From assembly GCA_902826815.1 (NCBI GenBank), contig CADEGF010000025.1:23781-87780 (forward strand): a DNA stretch of 64,000 bases, read 5' to 3'. The first letter of the stretch is position 1. Every line of letters starts with the position of its first letter. This DNA is from an uncultured Mycobacteriaceae bacterium. GTDB lineage: Bacteria > Actinomycetota > Actinomycetes > Mycobacteriales > Mycobacteriaceae. The translations under genes were made by a program, and so were the position numbers. Shown here piece by piece: positions 52,523-61,167 of this stretch. The notes under the pieces were generated by a model. That model did not search any database and was not told the origin of the DNA. It was given only the letters and a program-made list of their open reading frames with translations.

Positions 52523-53704
52523 TCACACCGGCTCAGATGTGTAGGCCACCACCCCACCGAAGTGGGGCGCCGCCTGGCACGCGAGGCCGACCGACACGTC
52601 GCGTTGACGCACCCCTGCGCGGCGGGACAGTTGCAGGTAGCACTCGAGCATCTGCGGTACGCCGTGCATCCGGCCGTTGCCGAGCGCACCGCCGCCCGAC
52701 AGCGCGGGCACCGCGCCGGGTCGGTCGCTGTCGATGCCGCCCGCCTCGACGAACCGGTGCGCCTCCCCGACCGGACAGACTCCAAGCGCTTCCAACCAGA
52801 ACCACACCAGCGGGGAGAAGCCGTCGTAAACCTGCGGCAGGTCAACCTCGTTGATGCTCAGCCCGGTTCGTCGCCACAACCGACCGACGGTATCGGCGCC
52901 GCCGTCCATGATGTCGTCAAGCGGCCAGTGCAGCGGTAGCCGACGACGCCCACCGGTGCTATTCGCTTGTCCCGCCACATACACCGGCCGGTTCGGCAGA
53001 TCGCGGGCCCGTTCGGCGGATGTCAGTACGAATGCCGCGACACCGTCGACGGGGATGTCGCAGTCCGGTCGGCAGATCGGGTCGGCGAGCGTCGGCTCAG
53101 CAAGGTATTCGTCGACGGTCAGCGGCCGGTCACGCCAGTACGACCACGGCAGCCGCGATCCGTTCTTGCGCGCCTCCGTCACGACCGCGGCCATCGATTC
53201 ACGGCGCGCGCCGAATCGCTGCAGGTATTCGTTGTAGGGCAGTGCGATCATCGCCAGCGGGCCGAAGAAGCCTTGCGGCGCAGTCCATTGCTGGGCACCG
53301 CGGACTTCACGCATAGGGTTGGCGTGATAGCTGCCCGCCGGGTTGTGCAGCGCGCGGTGCACAAGGACGTAGTCGGCTGCGCCGCTGATGACCGCGTTGA
53401 CAGCCAGCCCCACCGAACCACTGACCTGGCCGATGCCGTCGAAACCCGCGACGAACGCCGGGTTCGCGCGGAGGCTGCGCGCGAGCCACGACGACGAAGC
53501 CATGCTGATGCCGTCGACGGTCTGATGTCCGCCCGCGCTCGGCAACATCGTCGAGCTGACGAAGCCGTCGACCCGGTCCACCGTCAGTCCGGCGTCGACG
53601 ATGGCGTCCCGCGCGGTGTCCACCGCGATCGCGCCAAGCGGGCGGCCCGCGCGCCGCTCGATCGTGCTCTGCGCATATCCGACGATTGCGACGCCAGCCG
53701 TCAT
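52523..53704 (-). CDS. Thiolase-like / lipid-transfer protein (Ltp2-type aldolase candidate)
   Basis: This 393-residue protein of the thiolase fold opens with VAIVGYAQSTIERR. The loop that holds the acylated Cys in true thiolases reads GIGQVSGSVGLAV and has no Cys, so ordinary thiolysis is unlikely. QVYDGFSPLVWFWLE keeps the Tyr used by Ltp2-type steroid side-chain aldolases. It overlaps a DUF35 gene by 4 bp, the partner that Ltp2 needs. A retro-aldol cleavage of a CoA-linked side chain is therefore the best inference. Confidence 0.82.
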   Translation of the reverse strand: MTAGVAIVGYAQSTIERRAGRPLGAIAVDTARDAIVDAGLTVDRVDGFVSSTMLPSAGGHQTVDGISMASSSWLARSLRANPAFVAGFDGIGQVSGSVGLAVNAVISGAADYVLVHRALHNPAGSYHANPMREVRGAQQWTAPQGFFGPLAMIALPYNEYLQRFGARRESMAAVVTEARKNGSRLPWSYWRDRPLTVDEYLAEPTLADPICRPDCDIPVDGVAAFVLTSAERARDLPNRPVYVAGQANSTGGRRRLPLHWPLDDIMDGGADTVGRLWRRTGLSINEVDLPQVYDGFSPLVWFWLEALGVCPVGEAHRFVEAGGIDSDRPGAVPALSGGGALGNGRMHGVPQMLECYLQLSRRAGVRQRDVSVGLACQAAPHFGGVVAYTSEPV

Positions 53705-54111
53705 GTCACCAACTCGAATGCGGGAACGGCGATTCCGGGCGTCAGATCTTCGAACGCGACGCGCACAGCGGAACCGAGGACCACCTCTGTCTCGGCGCCG
53801 TCGAGGAGCCTGCCGATGACGCGCAGGTCGACCTGCTCGGCGAGTTCGACGTCGACGAGCACGAACGGGACGTCGAAGCCGGGCAGGAAGGACTGCCGCA
53901 CCACGGTCCACGACCGCACCACCCCGTTTCCGCTCACCTCGGTGAACTCGAACGCCGGATCGGTCGAGCCACATGCGGCGCACACGACATCGGGCGGCAG
54001 CGTGAGTGTCCCGCACCGCCCGCACCTGGCAACGGTGAGGACGTGTTCGGCCGCGGCGGCCCAGTAGGGCGCCGACGATTCGTCGGGCATCGGTACCGGC
54101 CGCTCCGTCAC
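53701..54111 (-). CDS. DUF35 OB-fold/zinc-ribbon acyl-CoA-binding protein
   Basis: This 136-residue protein has a rubredoxin-like zinc ribbon (CGRCGTLTLPPDVVCAACG, about residues 29-47) followed by an OB fold (VVRSWTVVRQSFLPGFDVPFV). DUF35 proteins are partners of thiolase-like enzymes and of MaoC dehydratases (ChsH2). GTG 54111 overlaps the CaiB stop, and the stop overlaps the thiolase-like gene, so the subunits are made together. Confidence 0.9.
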   Translation of the reverse strand: MTERPVPMPDESSAPYWAAAAEHVLTVARCGRCGTLTLPPDVVCAACGSTDPAFEFTEVSGNGVVRSWTVVRQSFLPGFDVPFVLVDVELAEQVDLRVIGRLLDGAETEVVLGSAVRVAFEDLTPGIAVPAFELVT

Positions 54112-55316
54112 GGAATGGCTCCCTCGTCGGCCAGTTCGCTGATCCTGTCCCATTCGTATCCGAGTTCAAGCAATATCGCCTCAGTGTGTTCGCCGTGTTC
54201 GGGCGCACGCCGCAGATCGGGTGGTTCGCCATCGAATTGCACTGGGACGCTGGGCAGTCGGTAGGAGTTGCCGTCGTCTGCAGTCACCTCGCCGATATAG
54301 GAGTTGGCAAGCACCTGCGGGTCATCGACCAATTCCTGAATGGACTGAATGGGCGACCACGGGGCGTTCAGCGTCGCGAGGATGTCCTTCCACTCGTCGA
54401 CAGTGTGCTCGGCGAAGATCGCGTCGAGCTCGGCGACGCACGCCGCCGCGTTGGTCCGTCGTGCCGCTGTATCGGCGAACCTGGCGTCCTCCGCGAGGTC
54501 GGCCCGACCGATTGTTCGGCAGAATTCCGGCCAGTACCTGTCACCCTGCAGGAACATCAGCTGGACGTGGCGATCATCCTTCGTGCGGTAGGTCGCGGTG
54601 AGCGGACTCATCAGCGCCGTGCGACCCGAAGCCGGCTTGACCTCGCCACCGTTGAGCGCCGCGAGCAGATCCGAGGACAGCATCCACATCGCCGTTGCCA
54701 GCAGCGAGACGTCGACCACCGATCCTTCGCCGGTGCGAACGCGTTTGAGCAGCGCGGCCGCGATGCCGAACGCCAGCGCCATCGCGCCGTTGCGGTCACC
54801 CATCGCTCCGCGTTGGCTGATCGGATAGTCCCGGTCGGCCGGGGTGAGCGTATGCCCGACACCGCCGCGTGCCCAGAACGCCGAACTGTCGTAGCCGGGC
54901 GCCTCCGCGTCCGGTCCGTTGACTCCGAAGCCGTTGCCGCGCGCATAGATCAGCGTCGGGTAGCGCTCGCGTACCGCCTCGGCGCGCAGGCCCAGGCGTT
55001 CGAGGGCACCGGGCCGAAGACTGGTCAGCAGAACGTCCGCCGAAGCGAGCAGATCGTGCAGGACCTCGAGACCACGCGGATGGCGCAGGTCCAGTGCGAC
55101 CGACCGCTTACCCCGATTAGCAAGCGCCATAGAAAGATTCACGCCGTCGCGGTCTGTACCGATGCCCTGGGTTGCCAGGCCGCGATACGGATCGCCGTCG
55201 AGACGTTCGACGCGGATGACGTCGGCCCCCCAGTCGGCCAACAATGCGCCCGCGACAGGGACGAATACCCATTGGGCGAGTTCGACGACGCGGATCCCGT
55301 CGAAGGCGCCGGTCAT
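54108..55316 (-). CDS. CaiB/BaiF family CoA-transferase
   Basis: This 402-residue class III CoA-transferase has VVELAQWVFVPVAGALLADWGADVIRVE at the start, the catalytic Asp expected around MGDRNGAMALAFGI, and LDLRHPRGLEVL-type nucleotide region. It moves CoA between carboxylic acids, and in steroid and terpenoid degradation it also includes alpha-methylacyl-CoA racemases. The 4-bp overlaps on both sides place it within the FadD-SDR-CaiB-DUF35-thiolase operon. Confidence 0.9.
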   Translation of the reverse strand: MTGAFDGIRVVELAQWVFVPVAGALLADWGADVIRVERLDGDPYRGLATQGIGTDRDGVNLSMALANRGKRSVALDLRHPRGLEVLHDLLASADVLLTSLRPGALERLGLRAEAVRERYPTLIYARGNGFGVNGPDAEAPGYDSSAFWARGGVGHTLTPADRDYPISQRGAMGDRNGAMALAFGIAAALLKRVRTGEGSVVDVSLLATAMWMLSSDLLAALNGGEVKPASGRTALMSPLTATYRTKDDRHVQLMFLQGDRYWPEFCRTIGRADLAEDARFADTAARRTNAAACVAELDAIFAEHTVDEWKDILATLNAPWSPIQSIQELVDDPQVLANSYIGEVTADDGNSYRLPSVPVQFDGEPPDLRRAPEHGEHTEAILLELGYEWDRISELADEGAIP

Positions 55317-56149
55317 TTCAGGCAGCTGCCCGCGTCGATCGGAAGGGGGACGCCGGTGACATAGCGCGACTCATCGGATGCCAGGAACAGCACAGCGTTG
55401 CTGATGTCGCTCGCGTCGACCCAGGGAATCGGCAGCATATGGAACATCCTGCAGATCGGTTCGATGTCCTCAGGCCCGGGGTTCTCCAGGTCCGGCCGGA
55501 ACGACCGGTACGTCGATTCGTTCAGCAGCATGTCGGTGCTCACGTGACTGGGGTGCACCGAGTTCACCCGAATCGAGTACTGCCCCAGCTCAACTGCGAA
55601 GGTGCGCATCAGGCCGACGACTCCGTGCTTTGCGGTCACGTAGTGGCCGACATGCGGGTAGGCCTTCAGCCCGCCCACCGAACTGGTGATGATCACAGAG
55701 CCGCCACAGCCACCGGCCTTGATGTGCGGCACCGCGGCCTTGACGGACTTCCACACCCCGGTGAGGTTGACGTCGAGCATCTGCTGCCAGCGGGGCTCGT
55801 CCATCTCATCGAGCATGGCGCCCGGCGTGCCGATGCCTGCGTTGGCCACCGCGATGTCCAGCCTGCCGAGCTGCTCGACACCACCGTCGACAGCCGCGGC
55901 GAGCGCATCGAAGTCGCGGACGTCGACCTCGGCGGTGACAACCCGGCGATCGAGTGCCTTGACCATGTCCGCGGTCTCGGCAAGATCATCGGGCGTCGGC
56001 GCCGGTTCCGGCGTGTTCTCGATGTGACGACAGACGTCGATCGCGATGATGTCGGCGCCCTCTTCGGCCAGCCGGACCGCGTGACTGCGGCCCTGCCCGC
56101 GCGCGGCTCCGGTCACGAAGGCCACCTTGCCTTCCACCCGTCCGGCCAC
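55313..56149 (-). CDS. Mycofactocin-type short-chain dehydrogenase
   Basis: The product is 278 residues: VAFVTGAARGQGRSHAVRLAEEGADIIAIDVC followed by a long insertion (ENTPEPAPTPDDLAETADMV) between strands two and three, which marks the mycofactocin-coupled SDR subgroup with non-exchangeable NAD. NAGIG, ITSSVGG and the Tyr/Lys pair in HYVTAKHG complete the active site. GTG 56149 has GGAG 7 nt upstream. It probably oxidises an alcohol on the CoA-bound substrate and passes electrons to mycofactocin, whose genes are elsewhere. Confidence 0.9.
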   Translation of the reverse strand: MAGRVEGKVAFVTGAARGQGRSHAVRLAEEGADIIAIDVCRHIENTPEPAPTPDDLAETADMVKALDRRVVTAEVDVRDFDALAAAVDGGVEQLGRLDIAVANAGIGTPGAMLDEMDEPRWQQMLDVNLTGVWKSVKAAVPHIKAGGCGGSVIITSSVGGLKAYPHVGHYVTAKHGVVGLMRTFAVELGQYSIRVNSVHPSHVSTDMLLNESTYRSFRPDLENPGPEDIEPICRMFHMLPIPWVDASDISNAVLFLASDESRYVTGVPLPIDAGSCLK

Positions 56150-56160
56150 TGCTGCACTCC

Positions 56161-57720
56161 TCACACTTGTGTCACCGATGAACTTCGAACCTGTTGTCGT
56201 ACGAGGTATTTCTGCACCTTGCCGCTCGCGGTGCGCGGATAGTCGTCGACTTCGCGCAACTCTTCTGGCCACTTCTGGCGCGCCAGCCCCGCGGCTTCGA
56301 AGTGTCCGCGGACCATGTCCGTGGTGGGCATCCGGTGCCCTGCCCTTATCCGCAGGACTGCGACGACATGCTCGCCCAACCGGGCATTGGGCGCCGCCAC
56401 CACAACCGCCTCGGCGATCTCCGCCATGCCGAGAAGCGTTTCCTCGACCTCGAGGGCACTGACGTTCTCGCCGCCCCGGATGATGACGTCGGACTTGCGG
56501 TCCGTGATGGTCAGGTAGCCGTCGTCGTCCATCACTCCGATGTCGCCGGTGTGGTACCAACCGTCGTCGTCGAACGCCTCGGCCGATAGTTCTCGATCGA
56601 GATAGCCAAGGCACAGGTCGGGTCCCCTGCTGAGGATCTCGCCGTCGGGTGCGAGCCGAATCTCCACTCCCGGCCTTGCGTTGCCGTCGGTGAGCAGTCG
56701 CTTATCCTGCGGCGCATCGGCTTTCGCTCCGGTGATCGACGGGTGCTCGGTACTGCCATAGGACCGAGTCACCACGAGGCCGAGGTCTGTCACCCGGCGC
56801 GTCACCGTCGGCGGCACGGCCGAGCCGCCGAGTCCGAGGTACGGCATGTACTCCAGATGTTCCTCGCTGAACTCGGGGTGGTCCAGCAGGCTGGTGACGA
56901 AATACGTCGGTCCGCCGCCGAACCCCACCCCGTCCCGCTTCATCAAGCTCAATACCGCCCTGGGATCCCACGCATCGCTCAGGTGTATCGGGGCGCCCTC
57001 CAGAACCGGGCACAGCAGCCCGCCGAGCATTCCGATGAAATGCCCTACCGGAAGCGCCATTACGGTTCCGTTGGGATTGTGCGGGTGGTTCTCGGCGAGT
57101 TGTCGGATCTCGAAGCCCAGAGTCTGGTGACTATGCACCACCCCCTTGGGATCACGGGTCGTTCCCGAGGTGAACGCGATCAGCGCGGGTGCCGCCGGAT
57201 CGGCGTCGACGATGCCGTCCATCGGTTCGTCGGCCAAGAGGTCTTCGAAGTTCCTGCCGACCACGCCCACGACCGGTACGCCGTTGCTGAGGTCCGACTC
57301 GAAGCGCATCCTGCCGAACTCCGCTGCGGCGATGAACACCTTCGGCTCAGCGGTGGCCAGGATGTGCCCGACTTCCTTGCGGCCGTAGAAGTGCACGATC
57401 GGCACGACGACGGCGCCGAGAAAGGTCGCGGCCCAGAACGTCGCGGCCGCCTCCACCCAGTTCGGCAGTTGGAAGGCGATCACGTCCCCTGCACCGACAC
57501 CGCGACTCCGCAGTCCGGCAGCGAGCCTGCGTGCCAGCAGTTCGACGTCACCGAACGTGCCCGCGAACGGCCGCACCGTCGAGTGCACCCGAAAGGTCAC
57601 ATCTCTGCGCGGCTCAATGGCGCCCGACAGCAGTTCGCCGAGGGTCTCCGAGGTCCACCACCCTTCGGATTCGTAGCGCTTCCGCAGCGCCGCAGGGATC
57701 TCGCGGCCGACCTCTAACAC
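56161..57720 (-). CDS. Acyl-CoA synthetase / AMP-dependent ligase (FadD-like)
   Basis: This 519-residue ANL-superfamily ligase has the A3 loop LIAFTSGTTRDPKGVVHSH, A5 SYGSTEHPS, A7 WYHTGDIGVMDDDGYL, A8 RKSDVIIRGGENV and A10 PRTASGKVQKYLV with the catalytic Lys. The first gene of its operon, it should activate the carboxylic acid of the pathway with CoA. Start GTG 57720 has only a weak AGG upstream. A TAGAAC half-site lies at 57731-57736. Confidence 0.94.
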   Translation of the reverse strand: MLEVGREIPAALRKRYESEGWWTSETLGELLSGAIEPRRDVTFRVHSTVRPFAGTFGDVELLARRLAAGLRSRGVGAGDVIAFQLPNWVEAAATFWAATFLGAVVVPIVHFYGRKEVGHILATAEPKVFIAAAEFGRMRFESDLSNGVPVVGVVGRNFEDLLADEPMDGIVDADPAAPALIAFTSGTTRDPKGVVHSHQTLGFEIRQLAENHPHNPNGTVMALPVGHFIGMLGGLLCPVLEGAPIHLSDAWDPRAVLSLMKRDGVGFGGGPTYFVTSLLDHPEFSEEHLEYMPYLGLGGSAVPPTVTRRVTDLGLVVTRSYGSTEHPSITGAKADAPQDKRLLTDGNARPGVEIRLAPDGEILSRGPDLCLGYLDRELSAEAFDDDGWYHTGDIGVMDDDGYLTITDRKSDVIIRGGENVSALEVEETLLGMAEIAEAVVVAAPNARLGEHVVAVLRIRAGHRMPTTDMVRGHFEAAGLARQKWPEELREVDDYPRTASGKVQKYLVRQQVRSSSVTQV

Positions 57721-57812
57721 CTGATCACAGTAGAACGTGCCTCTCGTTTAGACAAGCTTAGAATTCTGTCCCGCCGCGCGGCGTGGATCAGGGCGAATGA
57801 CGCCCGACGACC

Positions 57813-57818
57813 TAAAAT
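57813..57818 (+). promoter_or_regulatory. -10 element for leaderless methyltransferase-like gene
   Basis: TAAAAT is followed by 6 nt (TGAGCC) and the ATG at 57825. Confidence 0.5.
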
Positions 57819-57824
57819 TGAGCC

Positions 57825-58601
57825 ATGGGTGCCCCGGTCGGACAGCTGACACGGGGCACCACCGGTCACAACCGCCTCCGTCGCTGCGACCGCTGGCTCG
57901 TGCACTCACCGCGGGTTCGCACCGCGCTGCAGTCCGCCGCTGACCCGCTCGTCGTCGACCTCGGCTACGGCGCCCTGCCCGTCACCACCCTCGAGCTGGC
58001 GAGCCGGCTGCGGGCGGTCCGCACCGACGTCCGGGTGATCGGCCTTGAGATCGACCCCGAGCGGATAGTGCCGCCGCAGGCCGGTGTCGAGTTCGGCCTC
58101 GGCGGTTTCGAGCTGGCAGGCCACCGCCCGGTGCTGGTGCGGGCTTTCAACGTGCTTCGCCAGTACGCGGAGGACGCCGTCGACGAGGCCTGGTCATTGA
58201 TGCGGACGCGGTTGGCGCCCGGCGGCCTGATCGTCGACGGCACCTGCGACGAGATCGGCAGACGGTGCGGTTGGGTGCTGCTGGACCGCCAAGGCCCCGT
58301 CAGCCTGATATTGGCGTGTGACCCGTTCGCCATCGAGCGCCCGTCAGATCTCGCCGAGCGCCTTCCCAAAATCCTTATCCACCACAATGTCTCGGGTCAG
58401 CCGATCAACACACTGCTCGATGCGGCCGATCAGGCGTGGGCCAGCGTCGCAGGCCACGGCGTGTTCGGCCCGCGGGAGCGGTGGCGCGCGATGCTGAAGA
58501 TGCTGCGCGAAAGCGGATGGCCGGTCGAGCCGCCGCGCCGCCGCATGAGAGACGGGGTACTCACCGTGCCGTGGGCTACCGTTGCGCCGCCTCGACCTTG
58601 A
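57825..58601 (+). CDS. Class I SAM-dependent methyltransferase-like protein
   Basis: This 258-residue Rossmann-fold protein has a motif-I-like VVDLGYGALPVTTLELA (about 44-60), an acidic residue in VIGLEIDPER (motif II) and LAPGGLIVDG (motif post-II/III). The glycine-rich loop is short, so activity is not assured. It stands between the catabolic island and the nitrilase gene and runs in the direction of the latter. Its stop overlaps the TTG of a small downstream frame. Confidence 0.75.
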   Translation: MGAPVGQLTRGTTGHNRLRRCDRWLVHSPRVRTALQSAADPLVVDLGYGALPVTTLELASRLRAVRTDVRVIGLEIDPERIVPPQAGVEFGLGGFELAGHRPVLVRAFNVLRQYAEDAVDEAWSLMRTRLAPGGLIVDGTCDEIGRRCGWVLLDRQGPVSLILACDPFAIERPSDLAERLPKILIHHNVSGQPINTLLDAADQAWASVAGHGVFGPRERWRAMLKMLRESGWPVEPPRRRMRDGVLTVPWATVAPPRP

Positions 58602-58750
58602 CGGGTGCGGCCTGGCCGCCGTACGACTGGGCCGAGCAGACCGCGCTGCTGAGCTCACGGGTGATTCTGGACAGCCTGGCCACCCAGGTCCGGTCTGGGA
58701 AACTCGGCAATAAGAAGGCCGCCCGCGACCGGCACGCGTGCGGGCCGTGA
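58598..58750 (+). CDS. Possible 50-residue protein, coupled to the methyltransferase-like gene
   Basis: A TTG at 58598 overlaps the upstream stop codon (TTGA) and opens a 50-codon frame beginning MTGAAWPPYDWAEQTALL and ending in a basic tail (KLGNKKAARDRHA). Aromatic-rich start and amphipathic middle look protein-like, and codon usage is GC-rich, but I recognise no family. It might instead be untranslated leader for the nitrilase gene. Confidence 0.4.
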   Translation: MTGAAWPPYDWAEQTALLSSRVILDSLATQVRSGKLGNKKAARDRHACGP

Positions 58751-58759
58751 TCTCGGCAT

Positions 58760-58765
58760 TACTCT
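58760..58765 (+). promoter_or_regulatory. -10 element for the nitrilase-family gene
   Basis: TACTCT lies 7 nt before the ATG at 58773, with no ribosome site in between. Confidence 0.45.
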
Positions 58766-58772
58766 TGGAACC

Positions 58773-59600
58773 ATGCGAATCGCGTTGGCGCAGATCCAGG
58801 CGGGCACCGAGCCGGCGGACAACCTGAAACTGGTCGACGAATACACCCGCCGCGCCGCCGACTCGGGCGCCGACCTGGTGCTGTTCCCCGAGAACACCAT
58901 GTGCCGCATCGGGCGGTCGCTGGCCGATGTCGCCGAGCCGCTCGACGGGCCGTGGGCCGACGGCGTGCGGGCCATCGCGGCAGGGGCCGGGATCACCGTC
59001 GTCGCCGGGATGTTCGTGCCCTCCGATGAAAGGGACGGTCGGCCCCGTGTCACCAACACGCTGGTGGCGTCGGGCAAGGGCGTGGACGCGCACTACGACA
59101 AGATCCACCTCTACGACGCGTTCGGCTTCACCGAGTCGCGCACGATCGCTCCCGGTCACGAGCCGGTGGTCGTCACCGTCGACGGGGTGGGTGTCGGGCT
59201 GACGCTGTGCTACGACATCCGCTTCCCCGAGCTCTACGTCGAGCTGGCGCGGCGCGGTGCGCAGGTCATCACCGTGCACGCGTCGTGGGGCACCGGACCG
59301 GGCAAGCTCGAGCAATGGAATCTGCTGGCCCGCGCACGCGCGCTGGACACCGGCAGCTTCGTCGCCGCCGTCGGTCAGGCCTATCCCGGTGACGAGATCG
59401 CCGCGCTCGGACCGACCGGGGTCGGCGGCAGCGTGGTGGCGTCTCCGCTCGGTGAGGTCGTCGACGTCGCAGGGGCCGACCCGACGCTGCTCGTCACCGA
59501 TATCGACACCGATACCGTGGCTTCGGTCAGGGACACGATCGCGGTGCTCCGCAACCGCTCAGACTTCGCTGATGTTCATAGGGCAGAATCGCGGGCGTGA
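58773..59600 (+). CDS. Carbon-nitrogen hydrolase (nitrilase superfamily), Rv0480c-like
   Basis: This 275-residue nitrilase-fold protein has the Glu-Lys-Cys triad visible: LVLFPENTMC (Glu), YDKIHLYDAFGF (Lys) and GLTLCYDIRFPEL (Cys). The Nit1/Nit2 omega-amidase or deaminated-glutathione amidase subgroup is the nearest fit, so a metabolite-repair role is likely. Its stop overlaps the GTG of the following membrane-anchored gene by 4 bp. Confidence 0.9.
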   Translation: MRIALAQIQAGTEPADNLKLVDEYTRRAADSGADLVLFPENTMCRIGRSLADVAEPLDGPWADGVRAIAAGAGITVVAGMFVPSDERDGRPRVTNTLVASGKGVDAHYDKIHLYDAFGFTESRTIAPGHEPVVVTVDGVGVGLTLCYDIRFPELYVELARRGAQVITVHASWGTGPGKLEQWNLLARARALDTGSFVAAVGQAYPGDEIAALGPTGVGGSVVASPLGEVVDVAGADPTLLVTDIDTDTVASVRDTIAVLRNRSDFADVHRAESRA

Positions 59601-60490
59601 CTGATCCCTGGGCCCGCCCTGCCAACCAGCCCCAGCCTGGGCAGGCTCCCCAAGCGCCTCCCCCGCCGCAGTTCCCGCCGAACGCACAGGGTCAGCCGGC
59701 TGCGCCGCCACCGGGCGGGCCCGCGCAGAAGGACACCTCGCTGCTCGGCAGGATCAGGAACCTCTTCCGCGACCCGCTGAGCATCGTGCTTGCGGTGGTC
59801 ATCGTGGTGGCACTGGTCGCCGCGGGAGTGCTGGCGGCGGAACTCTACGCACGCAGCCGTGCCGACGACGTGGTGGCATCGGCGACCGAATGCGTGGTGC
59901 AGGACAACGCCACCGTCTCATTCGGAGCCTCGCCGTTCTTGCTCCAGCATTTGACTGGCCACTACGGCAACATCTCGATCGAGACCGCGGGCAACCAGAT
60001 CCGCGACGCAAAGGGTATGAAAGCCCAGATCAACATCGACGACGTCCGGCTGCAGAGCAACGGCGATTCGAAGGGCACGATCGGCTCGCTGGACGCGACG
60101 ATCACCTGGACGGCCGACGGCATCAAGCAGACCGTGCAGGATTCCATTCCCGTGGTCGGCGGCTTCGTCAGCGGAGTCAAGACGAACCCGTCCGATGGCA
60201 CGATCGAGCTAGAGGCGGCGCTGGGCAGCAGCATCATCACCAAGCCGACAGTGCAGGACGGCGGGCTCGCGCTACAGGTCGTCAACCTCAGCGGGTTGGG
60301 CTTCACGCTGCCGCGCGAGACCGTGCAGCCCGCACTGGACGCGTTCTCCGCGCAGCTGACCAAGAACTATCCACTCGGCATCAAGGCCGACGATGTCACG
60401 GTCACCGATACCGGTGTGACAGCGCGCTTTTCGACGAAGAACGCCACGATCCCGGCGGGCGAAACCGACCCCTGCTTCGCTGGCCTCTAA
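59597..60490 (+). CDS. LmeA-like DUF2993 membrane-anchored protein (Rv0479c-like)
   Basis: The product is 297 residues: a Pro/Gln-rich cytoplasmic N-terminus (1-55), one membrane helix (about 63-85, [20 protein letters not shown]) and an external DUF2993 domain with repeated beta strands ([34 protein letters not shown]). DUF2993 includes LmeA, a periplasmic lipid-binding protein needed for lipomannan elongation, so a lipid-binding envelope role is likely. The stop overlaps the deoC stop on the other strand. Confidence 0.88.
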   Translation: MTDPWARPANQPQPGQAPQAPPPPQFPPNAQGQPAAPPPGGPAQKDTSLLGRIRNLFRDPLSIVLAVVIVVALVAAGVLAAELYARSRADDVVASATECVVQDNATVSFGASPFLLQHLTGHYGNISIETAGNQIRDAKGMKAQINIDDVRLQSNGDSKGTIGSLDATITWTADGIKQTVQDSIPVVGGFVSGVKTNPSDGTIELEAALGSSIITKPTVQDGGLALQVVNLSGLGFTLPRETVQPALDAFSAQLTKNYPLGIKADDVTVTDTGVTARFSTKNATIPAGETDPCFAGL

Positions 60491-61167
60491 GCCAACCCGT
60501 CGAGCACCGCGCGGGTTCCCGATAGCCCGAGGCGGGTCGCGCCCGCGTTCAGCATGGCGACGGCGTCAACGGCGGTGCGGATGCCGCCGCTGGCCTTCAC
60601 CTCCACCTCCGGGCCCACAGCGCCTGCCATCAGTTCGACCGCCCTCGTCGCGGCACCGCCAGACGGGTGAAACCCGGTCGAGGTCTTCACGAAATTCGCA
60701 CCGGCCTCCTCGGCGATGCGGCATACGTCGACCAGCAGTGGCCGGCCGGAAAGCTCAAGTAACGCAGCGGATTCGACGATCACCTTGAGGACGGCATCGG
60801 GAACTGCGGCGCGGACTGCGGCGACATCGGCCCGCACGGCGTCGAATTCACCGGCGAGGGCGGCGCCGACGTCGATGACCATGTCGATCTCGTCGGCGCC
60901 CGCGGTCACGGCGCCGGCCGCCTCGGCGGCTTTGATCGCCGAAAGATGCTTACCAGAAGGGAAACCCACCACAGAGGCGATGTGCAGGCCCGCGGGCGCC
61001 GATGACTTGGCGAGCGTCACCATCGTCGGGGATACGCACACCGAGTAGACGCCCAACTCGGCGGCCTCATCGACGAGCGCGATCACATCACGTTGCGTCG
61101 CTTCGGGTTTGAGAAGTGTGTGATCGACGACCGCGGCAACCTCGTCGCGGCTGAAGTTCCTGGGCAC
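60487..61167 (-). CDS. deoC: Deoxyribose-phosphate aldolase
   Basis: DeoC cleaves 2-deoxyribose-5-phosphate to glyceraldehyde-3-phosphate and acetaldehyde in nucleoside salvage. It has 226 residues: [11 protein letters not shown] (15-25), [20 protein letters not shown], the Schiff-base Lys in NFVKTSTGF and the second Lys in [13 protein letters not shown] 61167 overlaps the upstream TAG by one base. The position matches Rv0478. Confidence 0.96.
   Translation of the reverse strand: MPRNFSRDEVAAVVDHTLLKPEATQRDVIALVDEAAELGVYSVCVSPTMVTLAKSSAPAGLHIASVVGFPSGKHLSAIKAAEAAGAVTAGADEIDMVIDVGAALAGEFDAVRADVAAVRAAVPDAVLKVIVESAALLELSGRPLLVDVCRIAEEAGANFVKTSTGFHPSGGAATRAVELMAGAVGPEVEVKASGGIRTAVDAVAMLNAGATRLGLSGTRAVLDGLA

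Noticed and set aside
57731-57744. Full KstR operator upstream of fadD
   Set aside because: Only the TAGAAC half matches; the other half (GCCTCT) does not fit GTTnnA, so I do not call it a KstR site.
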